NCBI RefSeq assembly: GCF_016213215.1
Contig: NZ_JACRAW010000136.1
Location: forward strand, 1-33,310
DNA: 33,310 nucleotides
Direction: 5' to 3'
Origin: Bradyrhizobium sp.
GTDB taxonomy: Bacteria > Pseudomonadota > Alphaproteobacteria > Rhizobiales > Xanthobacteraceae
Shown here: positions 8,766 to 17,145 of the stretch, in pieces
Layout of the letters: each line of letters starts with the position of its first letter
Numbering within the stretch: position 1 is the first letter of the stretch
Translations under genes and position numbers: made by a program
Notes under the pieces: generated by a model
Database searches by the model: none
What the model saw: only the letters and a program-made list of their open reading frames with translations
What the model was told of the DNA's origin: nothing

Positions 8766-8937
8766 TGCAATCTCTCCTCTGTTGCCGGGGCAAACTAGCA
8801 GAATCGCGCCCGCGGGTAAGCGGGTCGGCGTGCTCGGGAACGCTATTTTTGTCCCAAGCCTCTTGCCTCCCATTCGCCGAAATAGTCAACATGGCCAAAC
8901 AAGGAACAAGCACACGGAAACGCCAAACGGAAATCCA

Positions 8938-9792
8938 ATGACCTCGTTCGAGACCATCCTCGTGGAGAGGCCGGAGCCGTCCATCGCCCGTATCGTGATG
9001 AACCGCCCCGAAGCGCGCAATGCGCAAAATCTGCAGATGACTTACGATCTCAACGCCGCCTTCGACCAGGCGGTGCAGGATGACGCGGTCAAGGTGATCA
9101 TCCTCGCCGGCAACGGCCCGCATTTCTCCGCAGACCACGATTTGCGGCCCGGCCTCAAGGACAAGGCCGGGATGGATTTTCCGCCGATCGGTAACTGGGG
9201 CGGCTTTGCCGAGCCCAATGCCCACGGCCGTTTCGCCCGCGAGCAGGAGATCTATCTTCAGATCACCCGGCGCTGGCGCAACCTCGCCAAGCCGATCATC
9301 GCCGAGGTGCACGGCAAATGCATTGCCGGCGGCCTGATGCTGGCCTGGGCCTGCGATCTCATCGTCGCCAGCGACGATGCCGAGTTCTGCGATCCCGTGG
9401 TCACCATGGGCGTGTGCGGGGTCGAATGGTTCGTGCACCCATGGGAGGTCGGCCCGCGCAAGGCCAAGGAATTCCTGTTCACCGCCGACATGTGGAGCGC
9501 GCAGGAGGCGCACCGGCTGGGCATGGTCAATCATGTGGTACCGCGCGCCGAGCTCTCCGCGTTCGTGATGGCGCTGGCGCGCAGGATCGCGGCCAAGCCT
9601 TCCTTCGCGCTCAAGCTGAGCAAGGAAGCCGTCAACCGCTCGGTCGACATCATGGGCCAGCCGGCCGCGATCGATCAGGCGTTCGCGCTTCATCAGCTCT
9701 GCCACGCCCATAACCTGCAGGAGTTCGGCATGATCGTCGATCCGGCCGGACTGCATCCGTCCGTGCGAAAACCCCCGGCCGCGGCGGAGTAG
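8938..9792 (+). CDS. Enoyl-CoA hydratase/isomerase (crotonase) family protein lacking canonical catalytic Glu pair
   Basis: A 284-residue crotonase-fold protein, probably acting on an acyl-CoA in beta-oxidation or ring breakdown. The A-x-x-D-x-x-L oxyanion segment (FSADHDL, residues 63-69) and the Gly-Gly of the second oxyanion loop (131-132) are present. The two glutamates that catalyse hydration in rat enoyl-CoA hydratase (Glu144, Glu164) align with Met134 and Val154 (GGLMLAWACD; FCDPVVTMG). A true hydratase is therefore doubtful; an isomerase, thioesterase or C-C hydrolase activity is possible. The start is ATG 8938; the open frame before it overlaps the divergent lemA start. It is first in an operon with two acyl-CoA dehydrogenases, with a gap of 4 bases to the next gene. 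Confidence 0.88.
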   Translation: MTSFETILVERPEPSIARIVMNRPEARNAQNLQMTYDLNAAFDQAVQDDAVKVIILAGNGPHFSADHDLRPGLKDKAGMDFPPIGNWGGFAEPNAHGRFAREQEIYLQITRRWRNLAKPIIAEVHGKCIAGGLMLAWACDLIVASDDAEFCDPVVTMGVCGVEWFVHPWEVGPRKAKEFLFTADMWSAQEAHRLGMVNHVVPRAELSAFVMALARRIAAKPSFALKLSKEAVNRSVDIMGQPAAIDQAFALHQLCHAHNLQEFGMIVDPAGLHPSVRKPPAAAE

Positions 9793-9796
9793 CCCG

Positions 9797-10945
9797 ATGG
9801 ACCTCTCCTTCAGCGACGAGCAGCGCCTGCTGCGCGAAAGCGCGGAGCGCTTCATTGCCGAGAGCTACAATGCCGAACATCGCCGCCGCACGGCGAACGA
9901 TCCGCTCGGTTTCAGCGCGGCGATCTGGAAGCAATTTGCCGACCTCGGCTGGCTCGCACTGCCGATCCCGGAAAGCTATGGCGGGGTTGGCGGCGGCGCG
10001 GTCGAAATCGGCCTCCTGATGGAAGCCTTCGGGCGCGGACTGGTGTCCGAGCCTTATCTGTCGACCGTGGTGATCGGCGCCGCCCTGATCGAGAAATGCG
10101 GCAGCGAGCAGCAGAAGCAGGCCATTCTGCCGAAGATCGGAGACGGCTCGCTGTTTGTGGTCTTCGCGCATTCCGAGCGCGCGGCACGCTTCGATCTGGC
10201 AACCGTCACCACCATTGCCAGCAAGACCGCCGAGGGCTGGCGCCTGTCCGGCAACAAGATCGCCGTGATCGACGGCCATGTCGCCAGCCAGATCATCGTA
10301 TCGGCGCATATTCACCATCACGACGGCGCATCGGGCCGGCTCGGCCTTTTCATGGTGCCGGCGATTACGCCGAGCCTTGCGATCTCGGATTTTCCACGCC
10401 TCGGCGGCGGCCGCGCCTGCAACCTCGAACTCTCCGACGTCCACCTTCCCGCCGATGCCCTCTTGGGCGATGGTCACGATGCCTTGCCCGCGATCGAGTG
10501 GGTGGTCGACCGCGCCATGGCCGCGCTCGGCTCCGAGGCGGTCGGCATCATGCAGACGCTGCTGGAGACGACCGTCGAATACACCAAGATCCGCCACCAG
10601 TTCGGCCGGCCGCTCGCCGCCAACCAGGTCATCCGCCATCGCCTCGCCGACATGGCAATGCAGTGCGACGAAGCGCGCTCGATGGCGCTGCGCGCCGCGC
10701 TGATGCTCGACGCCGAGCCGGTCGAGCGCGGCCGCGCGGCGTCGGCCGCCAAGGCCAAGATCGGCAAATGCGCCCGCTTCGTCGGCGAGCAGTCGATCCA
10801 GCTGCATGGCGGCATGGGCGTCACCGAGGAACTGGAGATCGGCGCCTACTTCAAGCGCCTGGTCGCCTTCGACACGCTGTTCGGCGGCAGCGCCTACCAT
10901 TATCGCCGCCATGCCGCCCTTGGCCGCGCGGCCGTGCCGTCCTGA
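9797..10945 (+). CDS. Acyl-CoA dehydrogenase family protein, divergent (probably non-catalytic) subunit
   Basis: A 382-residue member of the acyl-CoA dehydrogenase fold, with the N-terminal helical domain (DLSFSDEQRLLRESAERFI), the middle beta domain and the C-terminal helical bundle (GMGVTEELEIGAYFKRL). Key flavin and base motifs are altered: the usual x-S/T-E-P-x-x-G-S-D loop reads VVFAHSERAARFDLATV, the W-I-T/S flavin-contact motif is missing, the helix-G base position reads DRAMAAL rather than x-E-R, and the medium-chain base position reads LFGGS. This suggests a partner subunit rather than a self-sufficient enzyme. It sits 18 bases before a second, complete acyl-CoA dehydrogenase. Two unequal dehydrogenase genes in tandem recall the alpha2beta2 enzymes known from actinobacterial steroid catabolism. 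Substrate unknown. Confidence 0.88.
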   Translation: MDLSFSDEQRLLRESAERFIAESYNAEHRRRTANDPLGFSAAIWKQFADLGWLALPIPESYGGVGGGAVEIGLLMEAFGRGLVSEPYLSTVVIGAALIEKCGSEQQKQAILPKIGDGSLFVVFAHSERAARFDLATVTTIASKTAEGWRLSGNKIAVIDGHVASQIIVSAHIHHHDGASGRLGLFMVPAITPSLAISDFPRLGGGRACNLELSDVHLPADALLGDGHDALPAIEWVVDRAMAALGSEAVGIMQTLLETTVEYTKIRHQFGRPLAANQVIRHRLADMAMQCDEARSMALRAALMLDAEPVERGRAASAAKAKIGKCARFVGEQSIQLHGGMGVTEELEIGAYFKRLVAFDTLFGGSAYHYRRHAALGRAAVPS

Positions 10946-10963
10946 ACAAGAGGAAAGCGCATC

Positions 10964-12160
10964 ATGGATCTTGCCTTCAATGCCGAGGAGCGCGCGTTCC
11001 AGCAGGAAGTGCGTGACTTCATCGCGCAAAATCTCACCCCCGAGGTGAAACGCGCCACCGCACTGACGCCGTCCGTGTTCTCCGATCCCGACATCGGCAT
11101 GACGTGGCAGCGAACTCTGCACGAAAAGGGCTGGGGCGCGCCGGGCTGGCCGGTGGAATATGGCGGGCCTAGCTGGACGCCGGCACAGCGCTGGATCTTC
11201 GAGACCGAATCCGCGCGCGCCGGCGTGCCGAACGTCAACGTCATGGGCGTCAAGATGGTCGGGCCCGTGATCATCGGGTTCGGCTCGCCGGAGCAGAAGA
11301 ACTTCTACCTGCCGCGGATTCTTTCCGGCGAGGATTACTGGTGCCAAGGCTATTCCGAGCCGGGCTCCGGCTCAGATCTCGCCTCCTTGAAGACGCGCGC
11401 GGTGCGCGACGGTGACGATTACGTCATCAACGGCAGCAAGATCTGGACGACGCACGCGCATCACGCCAACCGCATGTTTGCGCTGGTGCGCACCAACGAT
11501 ACCCCGCGGCAGCAGGATGGCATCAGCTTCATCCTGATCGACATGAAGACGCGTGGGATCACCATCCGCCCGATCCTGACCATCGGCGGCGACCACGAGG
11601 TCAACCAGGTGTTTTTCGACGACGTGCGCGTGCCGGTGTCAAATCGCGTCGGCGAGGAAGGCAAGGGCTGGACCTATGGCAAATACCTGCTCGAGTTCGA
11701 GCGCGGAGCCGGCATCGCCTCGGCGAAGTTGCGCGAGGGACTGAGGGCGGTTTCGGAGCTGGCGGATTCCGAGCTGACCGGGCGCGCGATCGAGGATCCC
11801 GATATCGCCATGCGCATCTCCGAAGTCGAGGTCGACATCGACGCGCTGGAGATGACCGAGCTCCGCGTGCTGTCGGCGCTGCAGACCGGACAGAACCCCG
11901 GCGCAGTGTCATCGCTGTTGAAACTGCGGATGAGCGAGATCCGCCAGGCGGTGACGCGGCTGGGGGCCGACGTCATCGGCCACGACGCGCTCGCGGTCGA
12001 GCCGATGCGTCCGCTCTACAGGCTGAACCACGAGCCAGCGATCCCGGAGGAGATGCTGACCGTGGTGCCGGAATATCTCAACGGCCGGGCCTACACCATC
12101 TTCGGCGGCACGTCGGAGGTCCAGCGCGACATCATCGCCAAGATGATGCTGGGGATTTAG
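10964..12160 (+). CDS. Acyl-CoA dehydrogenase, catalytic subunit
   Basis: A 398-residue flavoprotein that should oxidise an acyl-CoA to the 2,3-enoyl-CoA and pass electrons to ETF. The FAD loop CQGYSEPGSGSDLAS (127-141) and the W-T-T motif (161-163) are intact, and the C-terminus YTIFGGTSEVQRDIIAK is typical. The base position of medium-chain enzymes holds Gly (F-G-G-T), but the helix-G segment LLEFERG supplies Glu246, matching the base position of isovaleryl-CoA-type enzymes. It is the third gene of the operon, and is best read as the working half of a heteromeric enzyme with the upstream subunit. The three-gene set looks like catabolism of a branched or cyclic acid. The gene ends at an intergenic repeat that separates it from a convergent gene. 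Confidence 0.92.
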   Translation: MDLAFNAEERAFQQEVRDFIAQNLTPEVKRATALTPSVFSDPDIGMTWQRTLHEKGWGAPGWPVEYGGPSWTPAQRWIFETESARAGVPNVNVMGVKMVGPVIIGFGSPEQKNFYLPRILSGEDYWCQGYSEPGSGSDLASLKTRAVRDGDDYVINGSKIWTTHAHHANRMFALVRTNDTPRQQDGISFILIDMKTRGITIRPILTIGGDHEVNQVFFDDVRVPVSNRVGEEGKGWTYGKYLLEFERGAGIASAKLREGLRAVSELADSELTGRAIEDPDIAMRISEVEVDIDALEMTELRVLSALQTGQNPGAVSSLLKLRMSEIRQAVTRLGADVIGHDALAVEPMRPLYRLNHEPAIPEEMLTVVPEYLNGRAYTIFGGTSEVQRDIIAKMMLGI

Positions 12161-12359
12161 CCAGGAAGGGGCGCGCCACATACTGGCTGTCGTCCCCGCG
12201 CAGGCGGGGACCCATAACCACAGGCAGAAGTTGTGGGGCCAACTGCCAGTTACACTCTTCGCAACAACAACGCCCTGGGGTTATGGATTCCGGGCTCGCG
12301 CTTTCGCGCGCCCCGGAATGACGAAGCAGCCGCGAGAGCGTCATGCACGATAGCCGCAG
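12161..12359. repeat. Intergenic repeat with GC-rich hairpin
   Basis: Between convergent genes. It holds the perfect stem GTCCCCGC (12192-12199)/GCGGGGAC (12204-12211), followed by cccataaccac, then a second half with ggggttatggattccgggctcgc and cgcgccccggaatgacg, where ggggttatgg mirrors the cccataacc of the first half. This two-part inverted layout, with cccataacc/ggttatgg as arms, indicates a miniature palindromic element. From memory it is frequent in Bradyrhizobium and Rhodopseudomonas spacers. It could also serve as a terminator for both genes. Confidence 0.7.
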
Positions 12360-14687
12360 CTATTGCTTCCCCGCCTTCGCCTCCTGGATCGCCTTCCAGA
12401 TCTTCTGCGGCGTCAGCGGCGTGTTGAGCTGCCTGATGCCGAGATCGCTCAGGGCGTCCATCACGCCGTTGGTGACGCAGGGCGGCCCGCCGATGGCCCC
12501 CGATTCGCCGCAGCCCTTCGCGCCCAGCGGATTGGTGCGGCAGGGCGCCGAGTCGTCCAGCGAGACCTGGACCGGCGGCACGTCGTCGGCACGCGGAATG
12601 CAATAATCCTGGTAGCTCGCGGTCAGCAACTGACCTTCGGCATCGTAGGCGACGCCCTCAAGAAGCGCCTGCCCGATGCCCTGCACGACGCCGCCGTGGA
12701 TCTGCCCGGTCACCAGCATCGGGTTGACCGCGACGCCGACGTCATCGACGGTCGTATAGCGCACGACGCGTGTCACGCCCGTTTCGGGGTCGATCTCCAC
12801 CTCGCAGATATGCGTGCCGTTCGGCCAGCTCGGCCCGTCGACCTCACCTTCGGAATCGACGCTGAGCCTGGCGCCGTCCTCCTTCTCCGCGATCTCGAAC
12901 AGGCTGATGCGGCGGTCGGTGCCGACGATGGTCAGAAAGCCGTCGCGGTACTCGATATCTTCCACGGAAGTCTCGAGCAGGTTCGACGCCTTCTCGCGCG
13001 CCTTCTGGATCAGGTCGTTGCCGGAGACCGCGACCGCCGTGCCGCCGACGAACAGCGACCGCGAACCGACGCTGCCGAATCCGGTAGCAAGATCGGTATC
13101 GCCCTGGATCACGTCGATCCTGTCCATGGCAATGCCGAGGGTGTCGGAGATCATCTGGGTGTAGGTGGTCTGCAGTCCCTGCCCCATCGCCATGGTGCCG
13201 GAATGCAGGATCACGCGGCCTTCCGCTGTCGCATGCAGGCTGACCTTTTCGGTGTGCGCGCGGCCGCCGGTCCATTCGATATAGCTGGTGACGCCGCGAC
13301 CGTAGAGCAGGCCCTTCTTCTTCGCCGCGCGCTTGCGTGCGGCAAAGCCGTCCCAGTCGGCGAGCCTGGCGGCGCGATCCATCATATGGGCGAAGGCGCC
13401 GGAGTCGTAGACCTGGCCGACCGCATTCGTATAGGGCAGCTGCGCCGGCTTGATGTAATTGGCCTTGCGGATCGCGCGCGGATCGATGCCGATCTGGCGC
13501 GCGGCGGCATCGAACAACCGCTCGACGATGAACACCGCTTCGGGCCGGCCCGCGCCGCGATAGGCGCCGACCGGCGCGGTGTGGGTCATCACCGTCTTCA
13601 CCTCGAAATGCACCAGCGGCAGATCGTAGACGCCGGTCTGCACGAACGGCCCGAGTACCAGCGGAATGATGTTGGCCGCGCCGGAAGAGTAGGCACCGGT
13701 GCTGCCGATCGACTTCACCCGGTAGGCCAGCACTTTGCCCTTGGCATCGAGCGCGAAGGCCGCGCTCGAGGTGAGATCGCGGCCATGCGTGCCGCCGACG
13801 AACTCGTCGGTGCGATCACCGCGCCAGCGGATCTTGCCGCCGAGCCTGGTCGCGGCATAGGCGACGATGCCGTCTTCGGGGTAGAGGTTGGTCTTCTGGC
13901 CGAAGCCGCCGCCGATGTCGCCGACCAGCACGCGCACGCTTTCCTTCGGCCGCTTGAGCACCGCTTCCGCCAGCACGTCGCGCGTCGAGCCGGGTGTCTG
14001 CGATTGCACGTGAAGCAGGAGCCGGCCCGACTTCTTGTCAATCTCGGCAATGGTCGAACGCGGCTCCAGCGCCGAAGGCACCAGGCGTTGGCTGACGAGA
14101 TCGAGCTCGACCACGTGCGCCGCCCGGGCGAAGGCTTCATCGACCTTGGCGGCATCGCCGTAGCTCATCGCCGCCACGATGTTGTCGGGCGCATCCTGCC
14201 AGACGACGGGAGCGCCCGGCTTGATCGCCTCCTGCGGATCGACGATGGCGGGCAGCACGTCGTATTCGACCTGAATCGCTTCCGCCGCACTCTGGGCCAG
14301 CGCGCGCGAGCTTGCGACGACCGCCGCGACCGGCTCGCCGGCGAAACGCACCACCTCGTGCGCGAGCAGCCGCCGTGGCGGCACGCTCATCGGCTTGCCG
14401 TCCGGCCGCTTGAAGATGTTGAGCGTCGGGATGCTGCCGATGTCGTCCCTGATCAGGTCTGCGCCGGTGTAGATGGCTTCGACCCCCGGCATCCCGGCGG
14501 CAGCACCGGTGTCGATCGAGACGATCCGGGCATGAGCATGCGGCGAGCGCAGCACGTGCAGCCACAGCGCACCCTCATCCGGCTTGTCGTCGATGAACTG
14601 TCCCTTCCCGGTGAGCAGCCTCAAGTCTTCCAAACGCTTGACGGGCTGCCCTGCCCCGAAACGCAGATTGCCGGGAAGAATATTCAT
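12360..14687 (-). CDS. CoxL-like molybdenum hydroxylase large subunit (xanthine dehydrogenase/CO dehydrogenase family)
   Basis: A 775-residue molybdopterin-cytosine-dinucleotide subunit. Domain order is family-typical: GQPVKRLEDLRLLTGKGQFIDD at the N-terminus (read in parts), GGGFGQK at 259-265, the AYRGAGR loop at 375-381, MGQGLQTTYTQ in the middle, and the catalytic glutamate in GCGESGAIGGPP near the C-terminus. True form I CO dehydrogenase has AYxCSFR in the active-site loop; AYRGAGR marks form II or other substrates, so CO oxidation should not be assumed. No FAD (CoxM) or 2Fe-2S (CoxS) subunit gene is in the window. ATG 14687 is chosen with a GAGCGG ribosome site; a TTG at 14702 is possible. 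The very long open frame antisense to it is a high-GC artefact. Confidence 0.9.
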   Translation of the reverse strand: MNILPGNLRFGAGQPVKRLEDLRLLTGKGQFIDDKPDEGALWLHVLRSPHAHARIVSIDTGAAAGMPGVEAIYTGADLIRDDIGSIPTLNIFKRPDGKPMSVPPRRLLAHEVVRFAGEPVAAVVASSRALAQSAAEAIQVEYDVLPAIVDPQEAIKPGAPVVWQDAPDNIVAAMSYGDAAKVDEAFARAAHVVELDLVSQRLVPSALEPRSTIAEIDKKSGRLLLHVQSQTPGSTRDVLAEAVLKRPKESVRVLVGDIGGGFGQKTNLYPEDGIVAYAATRLGGKIRWRGDRTDEFVGGTHGRDLTSSAAFALDAKGKVLAYRVKSIGSTGAYSSGAANIIPLVLGPFVQTGVYDLPLVHFEVKTVMTHTAPVGAYRGAGRPEAVFIVERLFDAAARQIGIDPRAIRKANYIKPAQLPYTNAVGQVYDSGAFAHMMDRAARLADWDGFAARKRAAKKKGLLYGRGVTSYIEWTGGRAHTEKVSLHATAEGRVILHSGTMAMGQGLQTTYTQMISDTLGIAMDRIDVIQGDTDLATGFGSVGSRSLFVGGTAVAVSGNDLIQKAREKASNLLETSVEDIEYRDGFLTIVGTDRRISLFEIAEKEDGARLSVDSEGEVDGPSWPNGTHICEVEIDPETGVTRVVRYTTVDDVGVAVNPMLVTGQIHGGVVQGIGQALLEGVAYDAEGQLLTASYQDYCIPRADDVPPVQVSLDDSAPCRTNPLGAKGCGESGAIGGPPCVTNGVMDALSDLGIRQLNTPLTPQKIWKAIQEAKAGKQ

Positions 14688-14809
14688 CCGCTCATTCCTC
14701 AATCCTGAAGTGACCGAGGGGTTTTAGCGGATTTTCCGGTCGAGACAACCGAAGGACGGCGCATCTGCGGTTGCGCGAATTGGTGCCTGTGCGCCGACGG
14801 ATTGGCGGC

Positions 14810-15892
14810 CTAGGAGCGGTCGATGTCGACGACGTCCACAGTCACCTCGCGGGGGTCGGAGCCGCGCTTGACGGTGAGCTTGACAGTGCGCCCTGCGCCC
14901 ACCTGTTCGAGGGCGTCGGTGAGATCGGAAAGGCGCCGCACCGGCTTGCCATCGGCCTCGGTGATGACGTCGCCGAGCGCGCCTGACGAGAGATTGACCC
15001 CGCGAATTCCGGCCCGCTCGGCGGGGCTCCCGGCGGTGGTCCGAACCACGATCACCCCTTCGACGCCGAGCCGCGTCGAGACGTCCTCGCTGGCGGCGAC
15101 AATGCCGATGCCCGGCGTAGGCACCCGCCCGTTTCGAATGAGCTCAGGGACGATGCGGTTCACGACATCTGCCGGGACCGCAAAGCCGATGCCGGCATTC
15201 GAACCGGACGGCGATATGATTGCCGTCGTTACACCGATCAGCCGGCCCGCCGAGTCCAGGAGCGGCCCGCCTGAATTCCCGGGGTTGATCGCCGCATCGG
15301 TCTGGATGACGTTGGCGATCTCGCGGCCCGCGTTGGTCGGCAACCGGCGCTTGAGCGCGCTGATGATGCCGCTGGTCATCGACTGGTCCAGTCCGAAGGG
15401 ATTGCCGATCGCGAAGGCCGATTGGCCCACTTTCAGATCGCTCGAACTGCCAAGCGCCACCGGCGCAGGCAGTTGGCGCACGCTCCTGATGCGGAGCACG
15501 GCGAGGTCATAGTTCGGGGCCACGCCGACCAGATCAACTTGTGCCACCTCGCCCGACGCGAAGCGGACCGCAACTTCCCTGGCATTTTCCACCACATGAT
15601 TGTTGGTGACGAGGTGCCCCTCGCGATCCCAGACAAATCCGGTGCCGGAGGCGCCCGGTCCCTCCGCTTCCATCAGTGGATTGGCCGCGGACCTCGCCGC
15701 GACCTGAACGACGGACGGGGATACGCGTTCGAAGATTTCGATGGTCGCCTTTTCGGTATCGGAAAGCGGGCCGCGCTGCTCGACGGCGCGAGCGACGGGA
15801 CTTGTCCACGGCGCATATTGGACTTTCGTGGCCGTCCACACCAGCAACACGGCTGCCAAAGCTGCCGCAGCAAGTCCGAACCGACGATCCAT
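14810..15892 (-). CDS. DegS-like membrane-anchored HtrA serine protease with PDZ domain
   Basis: A 360-residue periplasmic protease held by one N-terminal helix (residues 5-22) with no clear signal cleavage site. The trypsin-like domain spans about 48-250 with an intact triad: His99 (VTNNHVV), Asp129 (NYDLAVLRI) and Ser207 (NPGNSGGPLLD). A single PDZ domain covers about 265-355 (GVEGVIVVRTTAGSPAERAGIRG region, then GDVITEADGKPV). The single PDZ and single anchor resemble DegS or the Rhizobiales trypsin-like S1C proteases rather than DegP, so signalling or quality-control cleavage in the periplasm is likely. The open frame extends upstream to 16114, but ATG 15892 fits the membrane anchor. It lies on the same strand as the aldolase gene upstream, 231 bases away, so it probably has its own promoter. 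Confidence 0.93.
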   Translation of the reverse strand: MDRRFGLAAAALAAVLLVWTATKVQYAPWTSPVARAVEQRGPLSDTEKATIEIFERVSPSVVQVAARSAANPLMEAEGPGASGTGFVWDREGHLVTNNHVVENAREVAVRFASGEVAQVDLVGVAPNYDLAVLRIRSVRQLPAPVALGSSSDLKVGQSAFAIGNPFGLDQSMTSGIISALKRRLPTNAGREIANVIQTDAAINPGNSGGPLLDSAGRLIGVTTAIISPSGSNAGIGFAVPADVVNRIVPELIRNGRVPTPGIGIVAASEDVSTRLGVEGVIVVRTTAGSPAERAGIRGVNLSSGALGDVITEADGKPVRRLSDLTDALEQVGAGRTVKLTVKRGSDPREVTVDVVDIDRS

Positions 15893-16123
15893 GGGCGTCA
15901 CCGTTTCGCGCACTGGCGGAGGTGCACAAGGTAGCTGAGCATAGCATATCGCATCTGGGGCGGGAGTATGGCTCTCGCACAAACGCCCCAGCTGATGGGA
16001 AGTTTCCAATCCGGCTGCAGACCGGGACGAAATTGCCGTTCCCTCAAGCGCTTCGCGGGACCGGTTCACCGGTCCAGTTTCAGCCCTGGCAAAGCAATGT
16101 TTTGCGTGGGCCATATTGGCGCA

Positions 16124-16999
16124 CTATCCGAGGTCCCGCAACGCTGCTTCCACCACCTTGCGCTGTTCCGCCGTCAGGGCCGCCTGCGGCGGCACCGGGT
16201 CGCCGACGTCGTAGCCCTGGATGGAAAGGCCCGCCTTGATGCAGGCGGCCAGATTGAAGCGGGCGAAGGCCTCGTTGATCCGCCACAGCCGGCGCTGCAG
16301 TGCCATCGCCGCGTCCCACCGGCCGGCCTTGCAGAGCTCGTAGAGCTCGACGCTTTGCCTTGGAATGATGCAGGCCGGCCCCGCCATCCAGCCCACGCCG
16401 CCGATCAGCATCACCGCCGCCGGAATGTGCGCGGACGCCGAGAACACGCGGATCTTGTCGCCGCATCGGTTCATGATCGAGAGCAATCGCCCGGTGTTGG
16501 TGGAAGCATCCTTGATGTAGCCGATGCGCGGATGCTCCCCGAGACGCGCGATCACATCCAGCGTGAGATCGGAGCGCTGGAATTGCGGATTGGTGTAGAT
16601 GACGACCGGAATATCGACGGCGTCGGCAATGCTGCGGAAGTAGGATTCGACCTGGGCGTCGGCGACCGGAAAATAGGCCTCCATGATCGCCAGAATGCCG
16701 TCCGCCCCGAGCTGCTGATAAGCCTTGGCCTGCGTCACCGCGTCCGCCGTCGAGGTCGAAGCGACGCCGGCGATGACGGGCACGCGCCCCTTGGCCGCTT
16801 CGATCGTCGCCTGCACGACGGCCGTGCGCTGTGCGCGATCGAGATAGGCGAACTCGCCGGTCGAGCCCAGCGGCGTCAATCCGTGCACGCCGGCCTTGAT
16901 GAGATCATCGCACAGCCGGCCGAGAACGGCGGTCCTCACCTTGCCGTCAGGATCAAGCGGAGAGACGAGATAGGGAAAGACGCCGTGTAAGTCGGGCAT
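16124..16999 (-). CDS. Dihydrodipicolinate synthase/N-acetylneuraminate lyase family aldolase
   Basis: A 291-residue class I aldolase of the DapA family. The Schiff-base Lys163 sits in GYIKDAS, the catalytic Tyr135 in VVIYTNP, and the pyruvate-binding loop PLGSTGEF holds Ser46/Thr47. The DHDPS arginine that binds the aspartate semialdehyde product (Y-N-x-P-x-R-T) is replaced by NPQFQRSD, so this is probably not the lysine-pathway enzyme but a catabolic 2-keto-acid aldolase or dehydratase. No signal peptide is present. ATG 16999 is preferred over the TTG at 17005 because it places the first strand normally; the ribosome site is weak. Neighbours give no substrate hint: the upstream flank is a dead chemoreceptor gene. 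Confidence 0.87.
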   Translation of the reverse strand: MPDLHGVFPYLVSPLDPDGKVRTAVLGRLCDDLIKAGVHGLTPLGSTGEFAYLDRAQRTAVVQATIEAAKGRVPVIAGVASTSTADAVTQAKAYQQLGADGILAIMEAYFPVADAQVESYFRSIADAVDIPVVIYTNPQFQRSDLTLDVIARLGEHPRIGYIKDASTNTGRLLSIMNRCGDKIRVFSASAHIPAAVMLIGGVGWMAGPACIIPRQSVELYELCKAGRWDAAMALQRRLWRINEAFARFNLAACIKAGLSIQGYDVGDPVPPQAALTAEQRKVVEAALRDLG

Positions 17000-17145
17000 G
17001 GGCAAACATCATTCCGCGAAGGCTGTCGGCACGTGCAGTACCGGCAGATAACGACCCTGGGAGGTCGATCTACCGGTACATGCTCGGCGTCGCCCTATCA
17101 AGATGCGCCTGGTGCAGGCCTCCAGCCCTTCGGCCGGACCAGGCC

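Noticed and set aside
9650..11347. Open frame of 565 codons on the minus strand over the dehydrogenase genes
   Set aside because: Antisense shadow of two clear acyl-CoA dehydrogenase genes; His/Arg-rich and without recognisable domains.
12360..14687. CO dehydrogenase as the function of the CoxL-like protein
   Set aside because: The active-site loop is AYRGAGR, not the AYxCSFR of true CO dehydrogenase, and partner subunits are missing.
12363..14708. Open frame of 781 codons on the plus strand, antisense to the CoxL-like gene
   Set aside because: It mirrors the CoxL frame, is rich in Arg, Gly, Asp and His with no domain, and arises from GC-rich third positions. The minus-strand frame has full family motifs.
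16124..16999. Lysine-pathway dapA
   Set aside because: The arginine that DHDPS uses in the Y-N-x-P-x-R-T motif is absent and no lysine genes are near.
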